A DNA stretch of 64,000 nucleotides from positions 1 to 64,000 of the forward strand of contig JARRKC010000008.1 of assembly GCA_037388505.1 (NCBI GenBank), read 5' to 3'. Each line of letters opens with the position of its first letter. Position 1 is the stretch's first letter. This DNA is from JARRKC01 sp037388505. GTDB taxonomy: Bacteria > Acidobacteriota > UBA6911 > RPQK01 > JAPXNP01. This document shows, in pieces, positions 9,793-17,769 of this stretch. The position numbers and the translations under genes were made by a program. The notes beneath the pieces were generated by a model. That model saw only the letters and a list, made by a program, of their open reading frames with translations. It was not told where the DNA came from and did not search any database.

Positions 9793-9798
9793 TATAAT
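9793..9798 (+). promoter_or_regulatory. possible -10 box for aspS
   Basis: A perfect TATAAT sits 26 bp before the aspS start codon. No good -35 hexamer is seen at 16-18 bp. Confidence 0.4.
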
Positions 9799-9824
9799 GT
9801 CGAATCTCACGCGGAGACACTCGC

Positions 9825-11597
9825 ATGGAACATCTTGCTGAGCTCGAACGCACCTGTTACTGCGGGGCTGTGACTGAGAGCCTCGTGGGCAAGACCATTA
9901 CGGTCATGGGTTGGGTGGACCGCATTCGCGATCTTGGCAACCTTGTCTTTCTGGACCTGCGCGACCGCAGCGGCATCGTACAGATCGTCAGCAGCCCCGA
10001 GAGCGGATGTCTGGAGAAAGCTCGCCAAGTCCGTCCGGAGTTCGTCCTGGCCATCGTCGGGGAGGTCGTCAAGCGAAGTGAAGACACCGTCAACGAGGAG
10101 ATTCCGACCGGAACGGTCGAAGTGAGGGCTTCGGAACTGCGGCTCCTGAACCGTGCCCAGACTCCCCCCTTTCCGATCAACGGAGACGTGACCGCCTCTG
10201 AAGAAACGCGCTTGCGTTACCGGTTCCTGGATCTGAGGCGCCGCCCCCTGCAGTCGAACATGCGACTCCGCCATCAGGTCTGCCTGGAAGCACGCCGCGA
10301 GCTGGACGAGCAGGGATTCCTCGAGATCGAGACCCCCTTTCTGACCAAATCGACGCCCGAGGGAGCTCGGGACTATCTGGTTCCGAGCCGGATCCACCGC
10401 GGGCACTTCTACGCACTCCCGCAATCGCCCCAGCTCTTCAAACAGCTCCTCATGGTCTCCGGCTTCGATCGTTACTTTCAGATCGTTCGCTGTTTCCGGG
10501 ATGAAGATCTCAGGGCCGATCGCCAGCCCGAGTTCACGCAGGTCGATATCGAGCTCTCCTTCCCCCGCATGGAAACGATTTTCAGGCTGGTTGAAGGACT
10601 CCTGGTCCGGATGTTTGGAGCCGCGGGAATTCAGGTCGGGACTCCATTTCCCAGGATGTGTTACGCGGACGCGGTGGAGAACTACGGAACCGATCGTCCG
10701 GACATCCGTTATGAACTCAAGCTGCGAGACGTCAGTGGGGCGTTCACGGAGACCCCCTTTCAGGTGTTTCGACAGATTCTCGAAGAGGGGGGCGTCGTCA
10801 AGGGAATTCCGGTCCCCGCCGGACAGGAGTACTCCCGTAAAGACATCGATAATCTGAGCGAGTTGGTCAAGCAGTATGGCGCCGGTGCCGTCTCGTGGAT
10901 CCGGATCCCGTCGGAGGGGGCCGTCAAGAGCTCACTGCCCAAGGTCGTACCGGAAGACGAGTTGATGCGAGCAGCCGGCCTGGCCGGTCTGGAACCTGGG
11001 CAGTATCTGTTGATGGTGGCCGGTCCGCGGCGGGTGGTCCATGATTCCCTGTCAGCGCTCCGGCAGCATCTGGCGGCTCGTCTGGACCTGATTCCAACGG
11101 ACCGGTTTGACTTCCTGTGGGTCCACGACTTTCCCCTGCTCGAATGGAATGATGAAGAGCAGCGGTTCGTCGCGCTGCATCATCCTTTCACGTCGCCGCG
11201 CGACGAGGATCTCGAGCTCCTCTCGAGCGACCCCTCCCAAGTCCTGGCCAAGGCCTACGACGTCGTCCTCAACGGAATCGAGATCGGAGGGGGTTCGATC
11301 CGTATTCATCGCGAGGACGTACAGCGCCAGGTTTTCAATGCCCTGCGCATCGAGCGTGAGGAAGCGGAAGAGCGATTCGGCTTCCTGCTGGAGGCACTCG
11401 GCTACGGCGCTCCGCCCCATGGCGGCATCGCGTTGGGACTGGACCGGATCGTCATGCTGCTGGCTGGTGAAAAGTCGATTCGTGAGGTGATCGCCTTTCC
11501 CAAGACGGCCAAGGCGATCGATCTGATGTGCGCGGCGCCGTCGACCGTCAGCGAAAAGCAGCTCAGAGAACTGCACATTCAGCTGAGGAAGTTTTAG
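9825..11597 (+). CDS. aspS: aspartyl-tRNA synthetase, bacterial type
   Basis: Charges tRNA-Asp with aspartate. At 590 residues it has the full bacterial layout. The N-terminal OB anticodon-binding domain contains VMGWVDRIRDLGNLVFLDLR and the class II motif 2 region is YFQIVRCFRDEDLRADRQPEF. The bacterial GAD insertion spans roughly residues 300-420. Motif 3 is HGGIALGLDRIVMLLAG near the C-terminus. ATG 9825 gives the family start (CYCGAVTESLVGKTITVMGW). Whether it also serves tRNA-Asn cannot be told from sequence alone. mutL follows after 41 bp. Confidence 0.96.
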   Translation: MEHLAELERTCYCGAVTESLVGKTITVMGWVDRIRDLGNLVFLDLRDRSGIVQIVSSPESGCLEKARQVRPEFVLAIVGEVVKRSEDTVNEEIPTGTVEVRASELRLLNRAQTPPFPINGDVTASEETRLRYRFLDLRRRPLQSNMRLRHQVCLEARRELDEQGFLEIETPFLTKSTPEGARDYLVPSRIHRGHFYALPQSPQLFKQLLMVSGFDRYFQIVRCFRDEDLRADRQPEFTQVDIELSFPRMETIFRLVEGLLVRMFGAAGIQVGTPFPRMCYADAVENYGTDRPDIRYELKLRDVSGAFTETPFQVFRQILEEGGVVKGIPVPAGQEYSRKDIDNLSELVKQYGAGAVSWIRIPSEGAVKSSLPKVVPEDELMRAAGLAGLEPGQYLLMVAGPRRVVHDSLSALRQHLAARLDLIPTDRFDFLWVHDFPLLEWNDEEQRFVALHHPFTSPRDEDLELLSSDPSQVLAKAYDVVLNGIEIGGGSIRIHREDVQRQVFNALRIEREEAEERFGFLLEALGYGAPPHGGIALGLDRIVMLLAGEKSIREVIAFPKTAKAIDLMCAAPSTVSEKQLRELHIQLRKF

Positions 11598-11638
11598 GCT
11601 CCCTCAAACTCGTCCGAGTCGTCTGCCATAATGCGACC

Positions 11639-13528
11639 GTGGGAAGAGTCCGTGTCCTGCCTGAAGTCCTGGCCCATCAGATCGCTGCGGGCGAGATCGT
11701 GGAACGACCGGCGTCCGTGGTCAAGGAACTGGTCGAAAACGCGCTTGATGCTGAAGCATCCTCCGTCCGTGTCTATCTCGAAGAAGGGGGCAAGCGCGTC
11801 ATCCGGGTCACGGATGACGGCTATGGGATGACGGCCGAGGACGCGACCCTCGCTTTCGAGCATCACGCCACCAGCAAGATTGCCCAGGTCGAGGACCTCC
11901 AGCAGATCCGCACGCTGGGCTTTCGCGGGGAGGCACTGCCGTCGATCGCTTCGGTCTCCAGGACGATCCTGAAGACCGTCGATCGAGACAGCTCAGATTC
12001 GGCGGCGGCTCCCGGCATCGAGATCGAGTATGAGGGAGGCCGGCGGAGCCGCATGCTCGAGATCGCCTGGCCCGGTGGGACCGAAATCACGGTCCGCGAA
12101 CTCTTCTACAATGTGCCCGCTCGTCGCAAGTTCCTCAAGACGTCCGCTACCGAGTTGAGCCATGTCAGCCGGCTGCTGACCTGCTATGCGCTGGCGTTCC
12201 CGGGCATCGAGTTTCGCCTCGACCATGAGTCCCGAAACATCCTCGATGCCTTCTCGGTCGACAAAGGGCGTGAACGGGTTTTCCAGTTGTTCGGCGAACG
12301 GCTCGTCGAAGCGCTGGCTCCTCTCGACTACGCAGCCGGAACGATCCGGATCTCCGGCTTTGCCTCCCTGCCCCACGAACAGCGAAACAGCAGCCAGTCC
12401 CTCTACTTGTTCGTCAACCGCCGTATGGTTCGGGACCGTCTCCTGACCCATGCCGTACGTCAGGCCTATCAGAATCTGATTCCGGCAGCGGCCTATCCGG
12501 TGGTCATCCTGTTCCTCGAGATCGATCCTGCCCTGGTCGACGTGAACGTCCACCCGACGAAGGCGGAAATCCGCTTCCGGAATTCATCGGAAGTCCATTC
12601 CGCCGTGCTGCGGGCCGTCGAGCAAAGCCTGCTGCTGCACCGTTCGAATCTGTCGAGCCTGGCGCGCGACGTCGATTTTGCCCGCACCGATCCGGTGGGC
12701 CACGACCATCGGACACGGGACAGCCTCGACGCTTTCCTGAGTCGAACCTCCACCAGCCCTCTCTTCCGATCATACGAAGGGGCGGCAGTCGGGCGAACCG
12801 GTTCTGGATCACGATGGCCGGGGCGGCTTGACGACGATTCCCAGGTCTGGGGTACCGGGACCGTCGGCGAAGCGACCAACGACGATCCTCACGGGAGCGA
12901 AATCCCGCACACGGACAACCTGAGTCCGGCAACCGTGGTTCTGGGACAGTTCGTCGAGAGTTTCATCGTCGCCACCGATCGCTCCGGCGTCATGCTGGTC
13001 GACCAGCACGTCGCCCACGAGCGCATCCTCTACGACCGCGCCCTGCGTGCACTTGGCGGGACCGCCACGGTGCCTGTTCAGCGCCTGTTGATTGCGGAGA
13101 CAGTCGACTTGGAACCGGCGCAGGTTGCCGTGGTGAGCCAGGTCCTCGACTACCTGAACCAGAACGGATTCGAAGTCGAGTGGTTCGGCGAGCGGACGCT
13201 CATCGTCCGCGGCGTACCGGCCCTCACGGGCAGCATCGACGCCAAGAAGCTTCTCGGCCAACTCTTCGATGAACTGGACAAGCTCGACGAACTCCGTCTT
13301 GACGGCCCCGACGCGGATCGAGGCCTGCGCAGGCTGCGGGAAAAGATCGCCATCTCGCTTTCCTGTCGGGCAGCCGTCAAGATCAACACGCCGCTGTCGG
13401 CCGAGAAGATGCGCTGGCTGATCGACGAACTGTTCCGCTGCGAGAATCCGTACACCTGCCCCCACGGCCGTCCCATCGTCCTGCGCCTCAATCTCGAGGA
13501 GGTTCTGAGGGGATTCAAGAGAATCTGA
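11639..13528 (+). CDS. mutL: DNA mismatch repair protein MutL
   Basis: Couples mismatch recognition by MutS to strand removal. From GTG 11639 the protein is 629 residues and starts MGRVRVLPEVLAHQIAAGEI, the family start; the frame runs back into aspS without a better codon. The GHKL ATPase motifs are present (VKELVENALDA, VTDDGYGM, GFRGEALPSIASVS). A variable linker (about 355-440) precedes the C-terminal dimerisation domain. The endonuclease metal motif is DQHVAHERILYD, where the usual last Glu is Asp, and CPHGRP is present, so this MutL is probably a nicking type. mutS is not in the window. Confidence 0.95.
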   Translation: MGRVRVLPEVLAHQIAAGEIVERPASVVKELVENALDAEASSVRVYLEEGGKRVIRVTDDGYGMTAEDATLAFEHHATSKIAQVEDLQQIRTLGFRGEALPSIASVSRTILKTVDRDSSDSAAAPGIEIEYEGGRRSRMLEIAWPGGTEITVRELFYNVPARRKFLKTSATELSHVSRLLTCYALAFPGIEFRLDHESRNILDAFSVDKGRERVFQLFGERLVEALAPLDYAAGTIRISGFASLPHEQRNSSQSLYLFVNRRMVRDRLLTHAVRQAYQNLIPAAAYPVVILFLEIDPALVDVNVHPTKAEIRFRNSSEVHSAVLRAVEQSLLLHRSNLSSLARDVDFARTDPVGHDHRTRDSLDAFLSRTSTSPLFRSYEGAAVGRTGSGSRWPGRLDDDSQVWGTGTVGEATNDDPHGSEIPHTDNLSPATVVLGQFVESFIVATDRSGVMLVDQHVAHERILYDRALRALGGTATVPVQRLLIAETVDLEPAQVAVVSQVLDYLNQNGFEVEWFGERTLIVRGVPALTGSIDAKKLLGQLFDELDKLDELRLDGPDADRGLRRLREKIAISLSCRAAVKINTPLSAEKMRWLIDELFRCENPYTCPHGRPIVLRLNLEEVLRGFKRI

Positions 13529-13642
13529 GATTCGGGAAAGGAATACAGGAGACCGAAGACCGGAGGACACACAACAGAACCACGGGGGAAACCGGAGTCG
13601 GAAGAAGGTCCGTGCCGGTCCGTATTCGTTCGTGTCCGCGCC

Positions 13643-14902
13643 CTAGGAGCTCTCGCCTCGAACGACCCAGTCTGGCAGAGAATCCTCGTCGAGCCAGTCC
13701 GGGATCTGTCGAAACGTATGGAGGGATGCGAGCACTGTCTGGTAGTGCTGCATCGAGTGACGCCGCAGGAAACCTCGGTAGAGCTCCTCTTTGGAGAGCG
13801 AGAACTGATGGGCAGCCTGGCCGGCGGTCAGGGTGTTCATCAGGTTCAGAGTCGACACGGTCGGATCGATGTTGAAGTCTCGAAAGGGCATCTGCTCGAG
13901 CACGCTCTTAAACGGAGCCAGGATGCGTGAAGCCTGGCCGAGCGACATGAAGTCGGCCATGGCGAAACTCCACTCCACCGGATCGAGATTGAGGTTCAGC
14001 ACCTTTTGCGGCTGATCCGATGTGAAGATCATTCTGACCCGGGTCTCGCCGCTTTCCATCACCCTGAAGTTGATGGTCTGAAAAGCAGCTTCGAATTCAC
14101 CCGGACCATACGCGAAGGGTCCCCGGCGAGGATTACGGATGAAGGCGTACCCGAAGCCGTACTCTCCAAGCACACCGGGTTCTGGAGCTTCCTCGTTTCG
14201 GATGAAATCGGGAGTGATGATGAGGAAGCTCTCCTCCTTGAGCGGAACCTGGAGATGAGGTGATGCCGACCCCATCGGCCGCACACTCACATTGAACTGG
14301 TAAATCTGCAATCGCAGGATCGCCCATTCGTAGGTCGAACCGATCTCGCGGAGATCCACGACCTGCGATCCTTGCTCTGTGGGAACGGTCTCGATCTCCG
14401 CCGCGCCGACGCGCTTCAAGAAGACCTGAGAGAAGCCCATCCCGTCACGCTCGACCTCGGAACCGGGACGGAGGTTGAAGGGACCCAAATACTCGGCCCA
14501 GGAACCGTTGTTCGACTCCACTGCGCCGCGGGGCCTCCGAAAATCGCTGATCCGCAGGAAGTAGCGGAGCACGAACTCACGGACTTGATCGCGCATCCAA
14601 AGCGCCGACTCCTCCTTCGAGGACACCGGCGCCTTGGGCTGGTCATAAAAGACCTCGTCGATCACACCCATGACGGGCAACACGCGGTCATTCAGCGGGA
14701 CCTCGCCGAAGAAGCCCTGGCTGCGGTCCGGCCGGTTGAAGGTCTCGACCAAGTCGAATGTCTTCAGATCCCCCGATGCCTCACGTGCCGCGAACCAGTT
14801 CTTGAGGGCCAAGCCGTCCGAAAGGAACCGATCGCAGGTCTCCAGTACACGCTCGCGCTTATCCTGCCCCTGTCGTACAGGGCTTACACCGCTGCTTGCC
14901 AT
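13643..14902 (-). CDS. cytosolic protein of unknown function
   Basis: A 419-residue protein with no signal peptide or membrane segment and no motif I can name. It is mixed alpha/beta, with an aromatic middle part (SWAEYLGPFNLRPGSE, YGFGYAFIRNPRRGPFAYGPGEFE) and a helical C-terminus (residues about 300-400). It is convergent with mutL and separated from it by 114 bp. The 262 bp before it hold no convincing gene. Composition matches its neighbours, so it is likely a real native gene. Confidence 0.6.
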   Translation of the reverse strand: MASSGVSPVRQGQDKRERVLETCDRFLSDGLALKNWFAAREASGDLKTFDLVETFNRPDRSQGFFGEVPLNDRVLPVMGVIDEVFYDQPKAPVSSKEESALWMRDQVREFVLRYFLRISDFRRPRGAVESNNGSWAEYLGPFNLRPGSEVERDGMGFSQVFLKRVGAAEIETVPTEQGSQVVDLREIGSTYEWAILRLQIYQFNVSVRPMGSASPHLQVPLKEESFLIITPDFIRNEEAPEPGVLGEYGFGYAFIRNPRRGPFAYGPGEFEAAFQTINFRVMESGETRVRMIFTSDQPQKVLNLNLDPVEWSFAMADFMSLGQASRILAPFKSVLEQMPFRDFNIDPTVSTLNLMNTLTAGQAAHQFSLSKEELYRGFLRRHSMQHYQTVLASLHTFRQIPDWLDEDSLPDWVVRGESS

Positions 14903-15164
14903 TCTTCCCTACTCCCTCAAGAAACGCGTTTGAGAACCTCGAAACGAGGCGACATGACTCGGTAAGAGCTGCAGGCGATATTAAGCCCTGGGCATCGATG
15001 AACGCAAACATAATCGTGCGACACAGCACGCTGCGCTCGGTCTCGAAAGATGAGGGAACCGTCGCTGAAGGTGAGGCTGGACCTTGCCGCTCCGATGAAC
15101 TCGGAGGCGAGATGACCTCCAAAGCAAAATCGAAATGTCCCGATCCAACCTCGCAGACGACGGA

Positions 15165-15521
15165 TCAGCGATGCTTGCGCGTCAACAGGTAGCCCAACAG
15201 TCCGGCTGCAATGCCTCCGGCGACCCAGACACTGCGATTCGTTTTCACGAATCTCCAGGTGTCGGCCGCGATGTCGCTGGAACGGCGATAACGGACGTAG
15301 TCGGCCGTCCGCTGCAATTCGCGAGCCAACCTCCCAGCTTCGAATGGGCTCTCCAGATCCTTCCCGAGGCTCCGAATCTGAGCCGCGAGGCTTTCGATTC
15401 TCCGACCGGTTTCCGATTTGAGATTGCCTGTGGACTTCTCTATGCGTGAGCCGAGGCGCTGGGCCTGATCGATCGCCAGACCCCGTGCGACAGAACGACC
15501 TGCATTACCAATGACACTCAT
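15165..15521 (-). CDS. small protein with C-terminal membrane anchor (ElaB/YqjD-like layout)
   Basis: A 118-residue protein with AGGAGG 8 nt before ATG 15521. Residues 1-90 are an amphipathic, charged helix (for example RRIESLAAQIRSLGKDLE) and the end is a single hydrophobic segment (VWVAGGIAAGLLGYLL) closed by TRKHR. This layout, a soluble helix with a C-terminal membrane anchor and basic tail, is that of ElaB/YqjD/DUF883-type proteins. I see architecture, not clear sequence identity. It is divergent from the dehydrogenase gene at 15661 across a region with a perfect hairpin. Confidence 0.6.
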   Translation of the reverse strand: MSVIGNAGRSVARGLAIDQAQRLGSRIEKSTGNLKSETGRRIESLAAQIRSLGKDLESPFEAGRLARELQRTADYVRYRRSSDIAADTWRFVKTNRSVWVAGGIAAGLLGYLLTRKHR

Positions 15522-15572
15522 GGAATGTTCCTCCTATCTTCCTTCCACTGTATGACTTTTGGATCCGAAATG

Positions 15573-15598
15573 ACAACCTGACGAGCCGACTCGTCAGG
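15573..15598. promoter_or_regulatory. perfect 11-bp inverted repeat in a divergent promoter region
   Basis: AACCTGACGAG, a CCGA loop and CTCGTCAGGTT form a perfect stem. It has no T-run, and it lies between two divergent genes (start codons at 15521 and 15661), so an operator is more likely than a terminator. Confidence 0.45.
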
Positions 15599-15660
15599 TT
15601 GCGCATCTTGACGCGACCGGTCCCAGCCGATTCAATAGCGAATCCGGAAAGGACGGAATC

Positions 15661-16809
15661 ATGATGCAGGCGATCGGGGTGCTTGGAGCGGGGCGTGTTG
15701 GACGAGTCATAGCATTGGATCTGTCGGCCCGTCATGAGGTCACGGCGATCGACTGCCTACGGGAACGGCTGGACGAAGGTTTCCCTCAGAACTCCGTTCG
15801 CACACTGCAGATCGACTTCTCCCAAGCGGCGGATTTCGCCGACATCCTCTCGCGCTTCGATCTCATCGTGAACGCTCTGCCCGGCCACCTGGGCAGACGT
15901 GTTCTCGAGCTTGCGATCGAAGCTCGCAGGCCCGTGGTCGACATCTCCTTCGCACCGGAGAATCTGCTCGAACTCGACGCTCTGGCCCGCCGCCAGGGCG
16001 TGACCGTAGTCGTCGACATGGGGCTGGCACCGGGCATGAGCAACGTCCTGCTCGGACACCACATCGCGGAACTCGAAACCGTCGACCGATTCGAGTGTTT
16101 GGTCGGGGGACTGCCCGTCGAGCGGACCAGACCCTTCGAGTACAAGGCGCCCTTTTCACCCGCCGACGTCATCGAGGAATATACGCGTCCCGCCCGGCTC
16201 CGGGAGAGAGGCAACGATATCGTACGGCCGGCTCTTTCCGAGATCGAACTGGTCGAGTTTTCGGGAATCGGCACGCTCGAAGCCTTCAATACGGACGGGT
16301 TGCGAAGCCTCCTCCAGAGCTACGATGTGCCCAACATGCGCGAGAAGACCCTTCGCTACCCGGGTCACGCCCGGAGGATGCAGATGTTGCGCGATGCCGG
16401 GTTTTTCTCTGTGTCACCAATCGATGTGGGAGGCGTGCCGGTGCGGCCCCTGGACGTCACTTCGCGTCTCCTGTTCGAGCATTGGCAACTCGAGGAAGAC
16501 GATCCGGAATTCACGGTCATGCGCGTGACCGTGGAAGGGTCCAACGCTGAAGGGGGTCATGAAGTCCATGCCTGGAGCCTGGAAGACCACCGGGACCGCT
16601 CGACCGGCTTCAGTTCGATGGCACGAACGACGGGGTTTGCTTGCAGTGCGGCCGTCGAGCTCCTCTGCCGACATCGCTTTCGTCGACCGGGGGTCCACCC
16701 GCCGGAGCGACTCGGTGAAGATTCCGAGCTGTTCCAGTCCCTCCTCGAGTACCAGGCCGAGCGTGGCATCGAGTACCGACACGCACTCGCCGGATCGACC
16801 GCCTCTTGA
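15661..16809 (+). CDS. saccharopine dehydrogenase-like NAD(P)-dependent oxidoreductase
   Basis: A 382-residue cytosolic protein with an N-terminal Rossmann fold (IGVLGAGRVGRVIALDL). The NADP-domain pattern typical of the saccharopine dehydrogenase / lysine 6-dehydrogenase group follows (DLIVNALPGHLG, VVDISFAPENLLELDALA, VVDMGLAPGMSNVLLG). The C-terminal half contains the group's EFSGIGTLEAFNTDGLRSLL stretch. The exact substrate is not clear. A good ribosome site (GGAAAGGACGG) precedes the double ATG at 15661. A short asparaginase gene follows after 50 bp, which hints at amino-acid catabolism. Confidence 0.8.
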   Translation: MMQAIGVLGAGRVGRVIALDLSARHEVTAIDCLRERLDEGFPQNSVRTLQIDFSQAADFADILSRFDLIVNALPGHLGRRVLELAIEARRPVVDISFAPENLLELDALARRQGVTVVVDMGLAPGMSNVLLGHHIAELETVDRFECLVGGLPVERTRPFEYKAPFSPADVIEEYTRPARLRERGNDIVRPALSEIELVEFSGIGTLEAFNTDGLRSLLQSYDVPNMREKTLRYPGHARRMQMLRDAGFFSVSPIDVGGVPVRPLDVTSRLLFEHWQLEEDDPEFTVMRVTVEGSNAEGGHEVHAWSLEDHRDRSTGFSSMARTTGFACSAAVELLCRHRFRRPGVHPPERLGEDSELFQSLLEYQAERGIEYRHALAGSTAS

Positions 16810-16859
16810 TTTCCACAGGTGGAACTCCCTATCGTGAGAGACAACCGGGGAGGTGGGCC

Positions 16860-17354
16860 GTGGAAGTCCGGATTCTGGCTACGGGCGGAACTTTCGACAA
16901 AGAGTACGACGAGCTCAGGGGTCAGCTCTTCTTCAAGGAGAGCCATCTCACCGAGATCCTCAAGCTGGGACGCTGCCGGTTGGAGGCCGAAGTCGAGACG
17001 GTCATGTTGATCGACAGTCTGGAAATGACCGAGCAGGACCGGCGAGCGATCGTGGAGCACTGCCTCAGCGTGCCGGAAGAACGCATCATCATCACCCACG
17101 GCACGGATACCATGGTCGAGACGGCCCGCCTCCTGGCAACCGAGGTTCACGGGAAGACGATCGTGCTGACTGGAGCCATGATTCCTTTCGCCTTCGGCAG
17201 TTCCGACGGCCTCTTCAACATCGGCGGGGCCATGACCGCCGTTCAGATCCTTCCCAATGGCGTTTACATCGTCATGAACGGACAGGTCTTTCCCTGGTAC
17301 CGGGCCCGCAAGAACCGCGCAACGGGAATCTTCGAGCGGATTCCGGAAGCCTGA
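16860..17354 (+). CDS. short asparaginase-domain protein
   Basis: A 164-residue protein starting at GTG 16860, with GGGGAGG 6 nt upstream. It carries only the N-terminal domain of type I/II asparaginases. The first active-site motif is ILATGGTFDK, with the nucleophile Thr of GGT, and the second is ITHGTDTMVETA. The usual C-terminal domain (about 150 more residues) is absent with no trace of frameshift, so this is a stand-alone half-size form as known for some asparaginase-domain families. It probably shares a transcript with the upstream dehydrogenase-like gene. Hydrolysis of Asn is plausible but not proven by sequence. Confidence 0.75.
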   Translation: MEVRILATGGTFDKEYDELRGQLFFKESHLTEILKLGRCRLEAEVETVMLIDSLEMTEQDRRAIVEHCLSVPEERIIITHGTDTMVETARLLATEVHGKTIVLTGAMIPFAFGSSDGLFNIGGAMTAVQILPNGVYIVMNGQVFPWYRARKNRATGIFERIPEA

Positions 17355-17367
17355 GCGGGAGAGTAGT

Positions 17368-17618
17368 TTCGAGTTTCGAGGGCGTGTTGCCGAAATCCTT
17401 CGGACCCCGCCTCGACCTTGGTACTGGTCCGTCGAGATTTACAGATCCGATCTCACGCCAAGCCGCCACGGACGCCAAGGGCTCTAGAACAAAGAAATCC
17501 TTTGCGTACTCAGCGGCTTTGCGCGAGATCGAGTTGCCGAGGTGACGCGCTGCTGTGCCGAGCGTTCAAACCAAACCGGGACTGAGAGCATTCGGGCAAC
17601 ACGCCCTCGAAACTCGAA
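17368..17618. repeat. 251-bp inverted-repeat (MITE-like) intergenic element
   Basis: The left end (17368-17394) and right end (17591-17618) are near-perfect reverse complements, differing by one base over about 27. The ends read TTCGAGTTTCGAGGGCGTG inward on the left strand. It encodes nothing and fills most of the 415 bp between the asparaginase gene and the GH3 gene. Confidence 0.65.
17451..17528. repeat. nested imperfect palindrome inside the 251-bp element
   Basis: Arms at 17451-17480 and 17499-17528 match as reverse complements at about 23 of 30 positions. The wording (GCCAAGCCGCC...GACGCCAAGG / CCTTTGCGT...GCGGCTTTGCG) resembles a dispersed palindromic repeat I know from many environmental bacterial genomes. 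Confidence 0.5.
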
Positions 17619-17695
17619 CTCTCGGAACCCCCCGGAACTCGGGACTCTCGGGACTCTCGGGACCCTCGGAACTCGAAACTCGAAACTCGGAACTC
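17606..17695. repeat. low-complexity tandem of 9-10 bp words
   Basis: Repeated words of the type TCGGGACTC and GGAACTCGAAACTC fill this stretch. Related words occur at 30018-30055 (opposite strand) and 45655-45720, all in intergenic DNA. Confidence 0.6.
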
Positions 17696-17769
17696 TTACT
17701 CCCCATTGACCGCCCCGCCCTGCCGGTTTAGGATTCCCTTCGATCAACCGGAAGGGAGAGAACCGAACC

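Noticed and set aside
14896..15192. 98-codon plus-strand ORF and an 87-codon minus-strand ORF (14859-15122) in the gap after the unknown 419-residue gene
   Set aside because: No ribosome site, no domain, unusual composition.
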